Notes: generated by a model not told the origin, from the sequence alone. A DNA stretch of 64,000 bases from Bostrychus sinensis (GCA_020698575.1 CM036247.1:620703-684702), one strand, 5' to 3'. Positions 1 to 12,995 are shown, counted from the first letter of the stretch. Made by a program: numbers and translations.

Positions 1-1279
1 TCTGAGACTGAGTCTGAGACTGAGTCTGAGTCTGAGACTGAGTCGGAGTCTGAGACTGAGTCTGAGTCCGAGACTGAGTCTGAGACTGAGTCTGAGACTG
101 AGTCTGAGACTGAGTCTGAGACTGAGACTGAGTCGGAGTCTGAGACTGAGTCTGAGTCCGAGACTGAGTCCGAGACTGAGTCCGAGACTGAGTCTGAGAC
201 TGAGTCTGAGACTGAGTCCGAGACTGAGTCTGAGACTGAGTCCGAGACTGAGTCTGAGTCTGAGACTGAGTCCGAGACTGAGTCTGAGTCCGAGACTGAG
301 TCTGAGTCTGAGACTGAGTCCGAGACTGAGTCTGAGTCTGAGACTGAGTCCGAGACTGAGTCTGAGTCCGAGACTGAGTCTGAGACTGAGTCTGAGACTG
401 AGTCCGAGACTGAGTCTGAGACTGAGACTGAGTCCGAGACTGAGTCTGAGTCCGAGACTGAGTCTGAGACTGAGTCTGAGACTGAGTCCGAGACTGAGTC
501 TGAGACTGAGTCTGAGACTGAGTCTGAGACTGAGTCCGAGACTGAGTCTGAGACTGAGTCCGAGACTGAGTCTGAGTCCGAGACTGAGTCCGAGACTGAG
601 TCTGACACTGAGTCTGAGACTGAGTCTGAGTCCGAGACTGAGTCCGAGACTGAGTCTGAGTCCGAGACTGAGTCTGAGACTGAGTCCGAGTCTGAGTCCG
701 AGACTGAGTCTGAGACTGAGTCTGAGACTGAGTCCGAGACTGAGTCTGAGTCTGAGACTGAGTCCGAGACTGAGTCTGAGTCCGAGACTGAGTCTGAGAC
801 TGAGTCTGAGACTGAGTCCGAGACTGAGTCCGAGACTGAGTCCGAGACTGAGTCTGAGACTGAGTCTGAGTCCGAGACTGAGTCCGAGACTGAGTCTGAG
901 ACTGAGTCTGAGACTGAGTCCGAGACTGAGTCCGAGACTGAGTCTGAGTCTGAGACTGAGTCCGAGACTGAGTCTGAGTCCGAGACTGAGTCTGAGACTG
1001 AGTCTGAGACTGAGTCCGAGACTGAGTCCGAGACTGAGTCCGAGACTGAGTCTGAGACTGAGTCTGAGTCCGAGACTGAGTCCGAGACTGAGTCTGAGAC
1101 TGAGTCTGAGACTGAGTCCGAGACTGAGTCCGAGACTGAGTCTGAGTCTGAGACTGAGTCCGAGACTGAGTCTGAGTCTGAGACTGAGTCCGAGACTGAG
1201 TCTGAGTCCGAGACTGAGTCCGAGACTGAGTCTGAGACTGAGTCTGAGTCTGAGTCCGAGACTGAGTCCGAGACTGAGT
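1..1279. repeat. 6-bp tandem array (YCTGAG / ACTGAG / TCCGAG)
   Basis: Uninterrupted hexamer array in which units TCTGAG, ACTGAG and TCCGAG alternate irregularly. It starts before the window edge and ends at 'gactgagttgg'. It lies downstream of copine coding exon 2 on the minus strand, so it belongs to the next copine intron. No unit has a stop in any frame, and I see no coding meaning. Confidence 0.95.
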
Positions 1280-1593
1280 TGGTCCAGGACTCTGTGGGAC
1301 TCGACCTGGATCCATGTTAAACCAGGTCCTCATGTTTATTCATGAGCCTCATTATCATCAGTTATAATTATTATAATTATCACAGACTGCAGGCTTAGAC
1401 CGGGACTGGTCCTCGTCCCGGACCCCTCAGAGTCTGGGACCAGGACCGGGACCCGGACCCCTCAGAGGGAGTCTGGGACCAGGACCGGGACCCGGACCCC
1501 TCAGAGGGAGTCTGGGGCTCAGGACCGGGACTGGTCCTCGTCCCGGACCCCTCAGAGTCTGGGACCGGGACCGGGACCGGGACTGGGACTGAC
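1280..1593. other. Copine intron 2 flank, no gene seen
   Basis: Contains three imperfect copies of a GC-rich segment built on 'ggaccgggacccggacccctcagag' -like units (about 1400-1560) directly after the exon 2 donor. AT-rich sequence separates it from the hexamer array. Nothing coding is visible. Confidence 0.6.
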
Positions 1594-1814
1594 CTCGATC
1601 CACTGTCCGTGGGACTTCATGTTGAGGACGACGCAGGGGTCGGGCTTGGACAGGGCGTCCCGGTCTGGGATCCCCTTACAGGTCACCCTCAGCTCCACTT
1701 TGGTGAGGCAGCCCCCCTCCAGCAACCCCAGGGTCTGGGCCTCCAGGAGGTCCGCCATGCGGGGGGCGGGGCTTAGGTCGCCGCTGTCCGTCATCCTGGG
1801 GGCGGGGCTAAAGT
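1594..1814 (-). CDS. cpne4: cpne4 coding exon 2 (C2A start)
   Basis: Acceptor 'tgtgtgcag' ends at 1815 and donor GAG|GTCAGT starts at 1593. The length is 221 bases: two bases completing the codon split with exon 1, then 73 codons, ending in phase 0. If exon 1 is not used, ATG codons at 1794..1792 (MTDSGDL) or the next in-frame ATG (MADLLEAQTL) could serve as starts. The join with exon 1 is preferred because the phase fits exactly. Confidence 0.85.
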
Positions 1815-4800
1815 CTGCACACAAACACATGAGTTTAATATTTCACTGTTAACTCACCTTAGTCCCACCTTAGCTCCGCCTGCTGTCTCTGCGTTAGGAT
1901 CTCAGCTTTTATAACTTAACATGTACCCCGAGCAGCTGGGGGCCCCGGGCGGCTAGGGGCCCCGGGCGGCTGGGGGCCCCGGCGACACTGAGAGCTGCTG
2001 TGGCGAGAAAAACGCTGCGTTTTTATAGAAACATAAAGTCAGGACGTCCCGACAAAACGACTGCAGTCTGTCCCAGCTCTGTGTCTGCGCAGGGGCCGAG
2101 CAAACACACAGGGCCCGGGGCTCCTCTGGGGCCCCACTACAGGAATAATCAACTGTTTCTTCCTGATTCTTGAAGAGAAGTAAAACCAGAGAAGTCTAAA
2201 CCAGGACTAAACCAGGACTAAACCTGGTCTAAACCAGGACTAAACCAGGTCTAAACCCGGTCTAAACCAGGACTAAACCAGGTTTAAACCAGGACTAAAC
2301 CAGGACTAAACCAGGTCTAAACCTGGTCTAAACCAGGACTAAACCAGGTCTAAACCCGGTCTAAACCAGGACTAAACCAGGTCTAAACCAGGTCTAAACC
2401 AGGTTTAAACCAGGACTAAACCAGGACTAAACCAGGTCTAAACCAGGTCTAAACCAGGACTAAAACAAGGCCTAAACCAGGACTAAACCAGGACTAAACC
2501 AGGACTAAACCAGGTCTAAACCAGGTCTAAACCAGGACTAAACCAGGTCTAAACCAGGACTAAACCAGGACTAAACCAGGACTAAACCAGGTCTAAACCA
2601 GGTCTAAACCAGGACTAAATCAGGTCTAAACCAGGACTAAACCAGGACTAAACCAGGTCTAAACCAGGACTAAACCAGGTCTAAACCAGGACTAAACCAG
2701 GACTAAACCAGGTCTAAAGCAGGACTAAACCAGTTCTAAACCAGGTCTAAACCAGGACTAAACCAGGACTAAACCAGGACTAAACCAGGTCTAAACCAGG
2801 TATAAACCAGGACTAAACCAGGTCTAAACCAGGACTAAACCAGGACTAAACCAGGTCTAAACCAGGACTAAACCAGGACTAAACCAGGACTAAACCAAGT
2901 CTAATCCAGGACTAAACCAGGTCTAAACCAGGTCTAAACCAGGTCTAAACCAGGACTAAATCAGGTCTAAACCAGGACTAAATCAGGTCTAAACCAGGAC
3001 TAAACCAGGTCTAAACCAGGACTAAACCAGGTCTAAACCAGGACTAAACCAGGACTAAACCAGGTCTAAACCAGGACTAAACCAGGACTAAACCAGGACT
3101 AAACCAAGTCTAATCCAGGACTAAACCAGGTCTAAACCAGGACTAAACCAGGACTAAACCAGGACTAAACCAGGACTAAACCAAGTCCAATCCAGGACTA
3201 AACCAGGTCTAAACCAGGTCTAAACCAGGTCTAAACCAGGTCTAAACCAGGACTAAATCAGGTCTAAACCAGGTCTAAACCAGGACTAAACCAGGACTAA
3301 ACCAAGTCTAATCCAGGACTAAACCAGGTCTAAACCAGGTCTAAACCAGGACTAAACCAGGACTAAACCAGGACTAAACCAGGACTAAACCAAGTCTAAA
3401 CCAGGACTAAACCAGGTCTAAACCAGGTCTAAACCAGGACTAAACCAAGTCTAAACCAGGACTAAACCAGGTCTAAACCAGGTCTAAACCAGGACTAAAC
3501 CAGGTCTAAACCAGGACTAAACCAGGACTAAACCAGGACTAAACCAGGTCTAAACCAGGACTAAACCAGGTCTAAACCAGGTCTAAACCAGGACTAAACC
3601 AGGACTAAACCAGGACTAAACCAGGTCTAAACCAGGACTAAACCCGGACTAAACCAGGACTAAACCAGGACTAAACCAGGTCTAAACCAGGACTAAACCA
3701 GGTCTAAACCAGGTCTAAACCAGGACTAAACCCGGACTAAACCAGGACTAAACCAGGACTAAACCAGGACTAAACCAGGTCTAAACCAGGACTAAATCAG
3801 GTCTAAACCAGGTCTAAACCAGGACTAAATCAGGTCTAAACCAGGTCTAAACCAGGACTAAACCAGGACTAAACCAAGTCTAATCCAGGTCTAAACCAGG
3901 TCTAAACCAGAACTAAACCAGGACTAAACCAGGACTAAACCAGGTCTGAACCAGGACTAAACCAGGACTAAACCAGGACTAAACCAGGACTAAACCAGGA
4001 CTAAACCAGGTCTAAACCAGGACTAAACCAGGACTAAACCAGGTCTAAACCAGGACTAAACCAGGACTAAACCAGGACTAAACCAGGTCTAAACCAGGAC
4101 TAAACCAGGACTAAACCAGGTCTAAACCAGGACTAAACCAGGACTAAACCAGGACTAAACCAGGACTAAACCAGGACTAAACCAGGTCTAAACCAGGACT
4201 AAACCAGGACTAAACCAGGACTAAACCAGGTCTAAACCAGAACTAAACCAGGACTAAACCAGGACTAAACCAGGTCTGAACCAGGACTAAACCAGGTCTG
4301 AACCAGGACTAAACCAGGACTAAACCAGGACTAAACCAGGACTAAACCAGGACTAAACCAGGTCTAAACCAGGACTAAACCAGGACTAAACCAGGTCTAA
4401 ACCAGGACTAAACCAGGACTAAACCAGGTCTGAACCAGGACTAAACCAGGTCTAAACCAGGTCTAAACCAGGTCTAAACCAGGACTAAACCAGGTCTAAA
4501 CCAGGTCTAAACCAGGTCTAACCCAGGACTAAACCAGGTCTAAACCAGGACTAAACCAGGTCTAAACCAGGACTAAACCAGGTCTAAACCAGGACTAAAC
4601 CAGGACTAAACCAGGTCTAAACCAGGACTAAACCAGGTCAGAACCAGGACTAAACCAGGACTAAACCAGGACTAAACCAGGTCTAAACCAGGTCTAAACC
4701 AGGACTAAACCAGGTCTAAACCAGGACTAAACCAGGACTAAACCAGGACTAAACCAGGTCTAAACCAGGACTAAACCAGGACTAAACCAGGTCTAAACCA

Positions 4801-7800
4801 GGACTAAACCAGGACTAAACCAGGACTAAACCAGGACTAAACCAGGTCTAAACCAGGACTAAACCAGGTCTAAACCAGGACTAAACCAGGACTAAACCAG
4901 GTCTAAACCAGGACTAAACCAGGACTAAACCAGGTCTAAACCAGGACTAAACCAGGACTAAACCAGGACTAAACCAGGTCTAAACCAGGACTAAACCAGG
5001 ACTAACCAGGACTAAACCAGGACTAAACCAGGTCTAAACCAGGACTAAACCAGGACTAAACCAGGTCTAAACCAGGACTAAACCAGGACTAAACCAGGTC
5101 TAAACCAGGACTAAACCAGGTCTAAACCAGGACTAAACCAGGACTAAACCAGGTCTAAACCAGGACGAAACCAGGACTAAACCAGGACTAAACCAGGTCT
5201 AAACCAGGACTAAACCAGGACTAAACCAGGTCTAAACCAGGTCTAACCCAGGACTAAACCAGGTCTAAACCAGGACTAAACCAGGTCTAAACCAGGACTA
5301 AACCAGGACTAAACCAGGTCTAAACCAGGTCTAACCCAGGACTAAACCAGGTCTAAACCAGGACTAAACCAGGTCTAAACTAGGACTAAACCAGGACTAA
5401 ACCAGGTCTAAACCAGGTCTAAACCAGGACTAAACCAGGTCTAAACCAGGACTAAACCAGGACTAAACCAGGACTAAACCAGGTCTAAACCAGGACTAAA
5501 CCAGGACTAAACCAGGTCTAAACCAGGACTAAACCAGGACTAAACCAGGACTAAACCAGGTCTAAACCAGGACTAAACCAGGTCTAAACCAGGTCTAAAC
5601 CAGGTCTAAACCAGGTCTAAACCAGGACTAAACCAGGACTAAACCAGGTCTAAACCAGGTCTAAACCAGGACTAAACCAGGTCTAAACCAGGTCTAAACC
5701 AGGACTAAACCAGGTCTAAACCAGGACTAAACCAGGACTAAACCAGGTCTAAACCAGAACTAAACCAGGACTAAACCAGGTCTAAACCAGGTCTAAACCA
5801 GGACTAAACCAGGTTTAAACCAGGAGTAAACCAGGACGAAACCAGGTCTAAACCAGGTCTAAACCAGGTCTAAACCAGGTCTAAACCAGGACTAAACCAG
5901 GTCTAAACCAGGACTAAACCAGGTCTAACCCAAGACTAAACCAGGTCTAAACCAGGACTAAACCAGGTCTAAACCAGGACTAGAGAAAGACTAAACCTGG
6001 TCTAAACCAGGACTAAACCAGGACTAAACCTGGTCTAAACCAGGACTAAACCAGGACTAAACCAGGTCTAAACCAGGTCTAAACCAGGTCTAAACCAGGT
6101 CTAAACCAGGACTAAACCAGGTCTAACCCAAGACTAAACCAGGTCTAAACCAGGTCTAAACCTGGTCTAAACCAGGCCTAAACCAGGTCTAAACCAGGAC
6201 TAAACCAGGACTAAACCAGGACTAAACCAGGTCTTAACCAGGTCTAAACCAGGCTTAAACCAGGTCTAAACCAGGACTAAACCAGGACTAAACCAGGACT
6301 AAACCAGGTCTAAACCTGGTCTAAACCAGGCCTAAACCAGGTCTAAACCTGGCCTAAACCAGGACTAAACCAGGACTAAACCAGGTCTAAACCAGGACTA
6401 AACCAAGACTAAACCTGGTCTAAACCAGGACTAAACCAGGTCTTAACCAGGTCTAAACCAGGACTAAACCAGGTCTAAACCAGGCTTAAACCAGGAGTAA
6501 ACCAGGTCTAAACCAGGACTAAACCAGGTCTAAACCAGGACTAAACCAGGTCTAAACCAGGTCTAAACCAGGTCTAAACCAGGACTAAACCAGGTCTAAA
6601 CCAGGACTAAACCAGGTCTAACCCAAGACTAAACCAGGTCTAAACCAGGTCTAAACCTGGTCTAAACCAGGCCTAAACCAGGTCTAAACCAGGACTAAAC
6701 CAGGACTAAACCAGGACTAAACCAGGTCTTAACCAGGTCTAAACCAGGCTTAAACCAGGAGTAAACCAGGTCTAAACCAGGACTAAACCAGGTCTAAACC
6801 AGGACTAAACCAGGTCTAAACCAGGTCTAAACCAGGTCTAACCCAAGACTAAACCAGGTCTAAACCAGGACTAAACCAGGTCTAAACCAGGTCTAAACCA
6901 GGTCTAAACCAGGACTAAACCAGGTCTAAACCAGGACTAAACCAGGTCTAACCCAAGACTAAACCAGGTCTAAACCAGGTCTAAACCTGGTCTAAACCAG
7001 GCCTAAACCAGGTCTAAACCAGGACTAAACCAGGACTAAACCAGGACTAAACCAGGTCTTAACCAGGTCTAAACCAGGCTTAAACCAGGAGTAAACCAGG
7101 TCTAAACCAGGACTAAACCAGGTCTAAACCAGGTCTAAACCTGGTCTAAACCAGGCCTAAACCAGGTCTAAACCAGGTCTAAACCAGGACTAAACCAGGT
7201 CTAAACCAGGTCTAAACCTGGTCTAAACCAGGCCTAAACCAGGTCTAAACCAGGTCTAAACCTGGTCTAAACCAGGCCTAAACCAGGTCTAAACCATGCC
7301 TAAACCAGTCTAACCAGTCTAAACCAGGTCTAAACCAGGACTAAAACGGTCTACCAAGACTAAACCAGGTCTAAACCAGGTCTAAACCTGGTCTAAACCA
7401 GGTCTAAACCTGTCTAAACCGGGCCTAAACCGATAAACCAGGTCTAAACCAGGCTAAACCAGGTCTAAACCAGGTCTAAACCGGTCTAAACCAGGCTAAA
7501 CCAGGCCTAACGCAGTCTAAACCAGGTCTAAACCAGACTAAACCAGTCTAAACCAGGTCTAAACCTGCTAAACAGGCCTAACCAGGTCTAAACCAGGTAT
7601 AAACAGGTCTAAACAGGCTTACGGTAACCGGTCAAACCAGGACTAAACCAGGTCTAAACCAGGTCTAAACCTGGTCTAAACCAGGCCTAAACCAGGCCTA
7701 AACCAGGTCTAAACCAGGTCTAAACCAGGACTAAACCAGGTCTAAACCAGGTCTAAACCTGGTCTAAACCAGGCCTAAACCAGGTCTAAACCAGGTCTAA

Positions 7801-10800
7801 ACCAGGTCTAAACCAGGACTAAACCAGGTCTAGAGCAGGACTCCTCTGGTCCTGGTTTCTGGGTCAGGATCCACAGGGAGTCTCTGATGAAGACGTCTTT
7901 ACATTAATTATCATCTGACTTTTAAATAAAGTCTCGCTGCGGTGATAACAGAAGAAAACCGGCAGAAACCAGGTCAGAACGGGTCTAAACCGGGTCAGAA
8001 CCGGGTCTAAACCGGGTCAGAACCGGGTCTAAACCGGGTCAGAATCGGGTCTAAACCAGGTCAGAACCGGGTCTAAACCAGACCAGGTTCCTGTAAAACC
8101 ACTGGTCCTCCTCAGGTCTCTGTGTGGTCCTGAAGATCATGAGTCTGGTCTAAACCAGGACTTAGGTCTGGGTCTAAACCAGGACTTAGGTCTGGGTCTA
8201 AACCAGGACTTAGGTCTGGGTCTAAACCAGGACTTAGGTCTGGGTCTAAACCAGGACTTGGTGCCTTTGCGAGGCGCTCAGGTTGTGTGGACTCAGTGAA
8301 ACCGGACCTCGGACTCGGGTCTCATTAAGAACGTTTAATCCCATCAGAGTCCGACCTCGAGATGAAACCGGATCTGAGCCACTTCCTCTCGGTCTCGGAC
8401 TCAAGAACTGGATCCTGTTACATTTATATGGACTACAGAGACCAGGACCAGAGACCAGGGACCAGGGACCAGGACCAGGACCTGTACCACAACCCTCACC
8501 TGCCAAGTGGTTTAGTCCTGGGTTAGTCCTGGTTTAGTCCTGGTTTAGACCTGGTTTAGTCCTGGTTTAGACCTGGTTTAGACCTGGTTTAGACCTGGTT
8601 TAGACCTGGTTTAGTCCTGGTTTAGACCTGGTTTAGTCCTGGTTTAGTCCTGGTTTAGTCCTGGTTTAGTCCTGGTTTAGACCTGGTTTAGTCCTGGTTT
8701 AGACCTGATTTAGTCCTGGTTTAGACCTGGTTTAGACCTGGTTTAGACCTGGTTTAGTCCTGGTTTAGACCTGGTTTAGACCTGGTTTAGTCCTGGTTTA
8801 GACCTGGTTTAGACCTGGTTTAGTCCTGGTTTAGTCCTGGTTTAGTCCTGGTTTAGTCCTGGTTTAGACCTGGTTTAGACCTGGTTTAGTCCTGGTTTAG
8901 TCCTGGTTTAGTCCTGGTTTAGACCTGGTTTAGTCCTGGTTTAGACCTGGTTTAGACCTGGTTTAGTCCTGGTTTAGACCTGGTTTAGTCCTGGTTTAGT
9001 CCTGGTTTAGACCTGGTTTAGACCTGGTTTAGTCCTGGTTTAGACCTGGTTTAGTCCTGGTTTAGACCTGGTTTAGTCCTGGTTTAGTCCTGGTTTAGTC
9101 CTGGTTTAGTCCTGGTTTAGTCCTGGTTTAGTCCGGGTCCAGTCCGGGTTTAGTCCTGGTTTAGTCCTGGTTTAGTCCGGGTTTAGTCCTGGTTTAGTCT
9201 TGGTTTAGTCCTGGTTTAGTCCTGGTTTAGTCCTGGTTTAGTCCTGGTTTAGTCCGGGTCCAGTCCGGGTTTAGTCCTGGTTTAGTCCTGGTTTAGTCCG
9301 GGTTTAGTCCTGGTTTAGTCCTGGTTTAGTCCTGGTTTAGTCCGGGTTTAGTCCTGGTTTAGTCCTGGTTTAGTCCTGGTTTAGTCCGGGTCCAGTCCGG
9401 GTTTAGTCTTGGTTTAGTCCTGGTTTAGTCCGGGTTTAGTCCGGGTTTAGTCCTGGTTTAGTCCGGGTTTAGTCCTGGTTTAGTCCGGGTTTAGTCCTGG
9501 TTTAGTCTTGGTTTAGTCCTGGTTTAGTCCGGGTTTAGTCCTGGTTTAGTCCGGGTTTAGTCCTGGTTTAGTCCGGGTTTAGTCCTGGTTTAGTCCGGGT
9601 CCAGTCCGGGTTTAGTCCGGGTCCAGTCCGGGTTTAGTCCTGGTTTAGTCCTGGTTTAGTCCGGGTTTAGTCCGGGTCCAGTCCGGGTTTAGTCCTGGTT
9701 TAGTCCTGGTTTAGTCCGGGTTTAGTCCGGGTTTAGTCCTGGTTTAGTCCGGGTCCAGTCCGGGTTTAGTCCTGGTTTAGTCCGGGTTTAGTCAGGGTTT
9801 AGTCCGGGTTTAGTCCGGGTTTAGTCCGGGTCCAGTCCGGGTTTAGTCCTGGTTTAGTCCTGGTTTAGTCCGGGTTTAGTCCTGGTTTAGTCTTGGTTTA
9901 GTCCTGGTTTAGTCCGGGTTTAGTCCTGGTTTAGTCCTGGTTTAGTCCGGGTTTAGTCCTGGTTTAGTCCTGGTTTAGTCTTGGTTTAGTCTTGGTTTAG
10001 TCCTGGTTTAGTCCTGGTTTAGTCTTGGTTTAGTCTTGGTTTAGTCCTGGTTTAGTCCGGGTTTAGTCCTGGTTTAGTCCTGGTTTAGTCTTGGTTTAGT
10101 CCTGGTTTAGTCCGGGTTTAGTCCTGGTTTAGTCCTGGTTTAGTCCGGGTTTAGTCCTGGTTTAGTCCGGGTTTAGTCCTGGTTTAGTCTTGGTTTAGTC
10201 CTGGTTTAGTCCGGGTTTAGTCCTGGTTTAGCCCTGGTTTAGTCCTGGTTTAGTCCTGGTTTAGTCCGGGTTTAGTCCTGGTTTAGTCCGGGTTTAGTCC
10301 TGGTTTAGTCCGGGTTTAGTCCTGGTTTAGCCCTGGTTTAGTCCTGGTTTAGTCCGGGTTTAGTCCGGGTTTAGTCCTGGTTTAGTCCGGGTTTAGTCCT
10401 GGTTTAGTCCTGGTTTAGTCTTGGTTTAGTCCTGGTTTAGTCCGGGTTTAGTCCTGGTTTAGTCCTGGTTTAGTCCGGGTTTAGTCCTGGTTTAGTCCGG
10501 GTTTAGTCCTGGTTTAGTCTTGGTTTAGTCCTGGTTTAGTCCGGGTTTAGTCCTGGTTTAGCCCTGGTTTAGTCCTGGTTTAGTCCTGGTTTAGTCCTGG
10601 TTTAGTCCTGGTTTAGACCTGGTTTAGTCCGGGTTTAGTCCTGGTTTAGTCCTGGTTTAGTCTTGGTTTAGTCCTGGTTTAGTCCGGGTTTAGTCCTGGT
10701 TTAGTCCTGGTTTAGTCCTGGTTTAGTCCGGGTTTAGTCCTGGTTTAGTCCGGGTTTAGTCCTGGTTTAGTCCTGGTTTAGTCTTGGTTTAGTCCTGGTT

Positions 10801-11069
10801 TAGTCCGGGTTTAGTCCTGGTTTAGCCCTGGTTTAGTCCTGGTTTAGTCCTGGTTTAGTCCGGGTTTAGTCCTGGTTTAGTCCTGGTTTAGTCCGGGTTT
10901 AGTCCTGGTTTAGTCTTGGTTTAGTCCTGGTTTAGACCTGGTTTAGTCCTGGTTTAGCCCTGGTTTAGTCCTGGTTTAGTCCTGGTTTAGTCCGGGTTTA
11001 GTCCTGGTTTAGTCCGGGTCCAGTCCGGGTTTAGTCCGGGTTTGGGTTCGTACCTGGATCCAGTTCCAT
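1594..11069 (-). CDS. cpne4: Copine 4-like protein, N-terminal coding exons 1 and 2 (gene runs off left edge)
   Basis: Copines are calcium-dependent phospholipid-binding proteins with two C2 domains and a C-terminal vWA-like domain, moving from cytosol to membranes. Two coding exons are visible on the minus strand, 11069..11054 and 1814..1594, and they join in phase to 79 codons. Residues about 27-79 read as the start of C2A: KVELRVTCKGIPDRDALSKP followed by DPCVVLNMKSHGQWIE. The D-x5-D pattern in DRDALSKPD is the first calcium-loop signature. From memory this resembles CPNE4 more than CPNE5, 6, 7 or 9. The N-terminus has a small internal repeat (FSPAPRM, LSPAPRM). Downstream exons lie beyond base 1. 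The exact paralogue (4a or 4b) cannot be decided. Confidence 0.82.
1849..2185. other. Copine intron 1, unique sequence next to exon 2
   Basis: No gene seen. It holds a short triplicated segment, 'gggggccccgggcggct' and variants, at about 1938-1982. The remainder is unique sequence. Confidence 0.6.
2190..7834 (+). repeat. 11-bp tandem array, CTAAACCAGGA/T, 5.6 kb
   Basis: Over 500 units of CTAAACCAGGA and CTAAACCAGGT in irregular order, reading as ctaaaccagg on the plus strand. It fills the exon-2 side of copine intron 1. Variants become more frequent to the right (CTAACCCAAGA, CTTAACCAGGT, CTAAACCTGGT), and 7270-7640 is badly degraded with many single-base losses. The same 11-bp family recurs in other introns of this window. 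Confidence 0.97.
7953..8265 (+). repeat. 22-bp and 24-bp short tandem repeats
   Basis: Two small arrays sit in the spacer between the large inverted arrays. A GGTCAGAACCGGGTCTAAAC unit is repeated about five times (7970-8085). A GTCTAAACCAGGACTTAGG unit is repeated about five times (8148-8262). Both look derived from the 11-bp family. Confidence 0.85.
8508..11042 (-). repeat. 11-bp tandem array in opposite orientation, 2.5 kb
   Basis: Same family as 2190-7834 but inverted: GGTTTAGTCCT, GGTTTAGACCT and, from about 9130, GGGTTTAGTCC and GGGTCCAGTCC variants. It ends within 12 bases of the donor of copine exon 1. Together the two arrays make a large inverted repeat with a spacer of about 670 bases. 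Confidence 0.97.
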
Positions 11070-11520
11070 GCGCGGCGACGGCGGGTCTCAGAGCGGGGTG
11101 TGTGCGGAGAGTGTGGCCGGAGAGGAGCGCTCAGAGCCGGGCTGCATGCCGCGTGTGCTCCCGCTGTGCTCCCGGAGCCGTCCCGGAGCTTGTGAGCCGC
11201 AGACGGAGGAGGGACCGAGGATAAACCCAGCGCTCAGCCCCGGGAGAGAGACGGAGCAGCGGGGAGAGAGAGGGAGGGCGCCGCCCGCAGGAGGAACGGC
11301 GCTACTGCAGCGCACTCCGACCCGCGCTGTGTCCCGGCTCCGCGCTCTGCGCGCGCACGTCTGGGCCCTCGTGTACGAATCCTGCCAGAGTTTTCCACGC
11401 AAAGGCAGTGATTTATAAAAAACTCCTGCGGGAGAATGAGCGCGGCTTTGTGCCGTGCGTGCGCAGGTTTTGGAGACGCGGCACAGAGGCGACGCGGCGG
11501 AAGTGAAGCAGACCATGTTT
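11043..11520 (-). promoter_or_regulatory. CpG-rich region, probable cpne4 promoter and 5' UTR
   Basis: About 480 bases of GC-rich sequence dense in CpG, in sharp contrast to the flanking arrays. It contains the proposed exon 1 start codon and donor at its left edge, so transcription toward the left would begin inside it. No TATA box stands out. Open frames here on both strands reflect the GC content and are not called as genes. Confidence 0.6.
11054..11069 (-). CDS. cpne4: cpne4 coding exon 1 (start codon, MELDP)
   Basis: ATG at 11069..11067 is followed by GAA CTG GAT CCA G and a strong donor CAG|GTACGA. It gives MELDP plus one base, which joins in frame to the 2-base phase of exon 2. It lies at the edge of a CpG-rich region, as expected for a first exon. 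No transcript evidence is available, so the start is inferred from phase and splice signals. Confidence 0.6.
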
Positions 11521-11661
11521 GGTACCGTTCACCTTCATTCAGCTCTCATAAAACTTCACTCAACAACACGCGGTGTGAACGGCAGCAGAGGTCATCTCTG
11601 ATGAATGGATGAATGCATTTATGAAACAATGATGGAGCTGAGCAGAAACATCTCCTACACA

Positions 11662-11696
<35 letters not shown>

Positions 11697-11721
11697 TCTG
11701 TCTCTGTCCCTGTCTCTGTCT

Positions 11722-11756
<35 letters not shown>

Positions 11757-11907
11757 TCTGTCCCTGTCCCTGTCCCTGTCCCTGTCTCTGTCTCTGTCTC
11801 TGTCTCTGTCTCTGTCCCTGTCCCTGTCCCTGTCCCTGTCTCTGTCCCTGTCCCTGTCCCTGTCCCTGTCTCTGTCTCTGTCCCTGTCCCTGTCTCTGTC
11901 TCTGTCT

Positions 11908-11954
<47 letters not shown>

Positions 11955-12289
11955 TCTGTCCCTGTCCCTGTCCCTGTCCCTGTCTCTGTCCCTGTCCCTG
12001 TCCCTGTCCCTGTCTCTGTCTCTGTCTCTGTCTCTGTCTCTGTCCCTGTCCCTGTCCCGTCCCTGTCTCTGTCTCTGTCCCTGTCCCGTCCCTGTCTCTG
12101 TCTCTGTCTCTGTCCCGTCCCTGTCTCTGTCCCTGTCTGTCCCTGTCCCATCCCTGTCTCTGTCCCTGTCCCTTTCTCTGTCTCTGTCCCTGTCTGTCCC
12201 TGTCCCGTCCCTGTCTCTGTCCCTGTCTCTGTCTCTGTCCCTGTCTGTCCCTGTCCCGTCCCTGTCCCTTTCTCTGTCTCTGTCCCTGT

Positions 12290-12324
<35 letters not shown>

Positions 12325-12325
12325 T

Positions 12326-12366
<41 letters not shown>

Positions 12367-12367
12367 T

Positions 12368-12408
<41 letters not shown>

Positions 12409-12409
12409 T

Positions 12410-12450
<41 letters not shown>

Positions 12451-12457
12451 TCTGTCT

Positions 12458-12516
<59 letters not shown>

Positions 12517-12541
12517 TCTGTCCCTGTCCCTGTCTCTGTCT

Positions 12542-12576
<35 letters not shown>

Positions 12577-12583
12577 TCTGTCT

Positions 12584-12624
<41 letters not shown>

Positions 12625-12625
12625 T

Positions 12626-12666
<41 letters not shown>

Positions 12667-12703
12667 TCTGTCCGTGTCCCTGTCCCTGTCCCTGTCTCTG
12701 TCT

Positions 12704-12744
<41 letters not shown>

Positions 12745-12960
12745 TCTGTCTCTGTCTCTGTCTCTGTCTCTGTCCCTGTCCCTGTCTCTGTCTCTGTCCC
12801 TGTCTCTGTCTCTGTCCACACTCTGTCTCTGTCTCTGTCTCTGTCTCTGTCCCTGTCTCTGTCTCTGTCTCTGTCTCTGTCTCTGTCTCTGTCCCTGTCC
12901 CTGTCCCTGTCTCTGTCTCTGTCTCTGTCTCTGTCCCTGTCCCTGTCTCTGTCTCTGTCT

Positions 12961-12995
<35 letters not shown>

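Noticed and set aside
9130..10560. GGGTTTAG motifs resembling plant-type telomere repeats
   Set aside because: They are variants of the 11-bp unit GGGTTTAGTCC, with the wrong period and interspersed with GGTTTAGTCCT.
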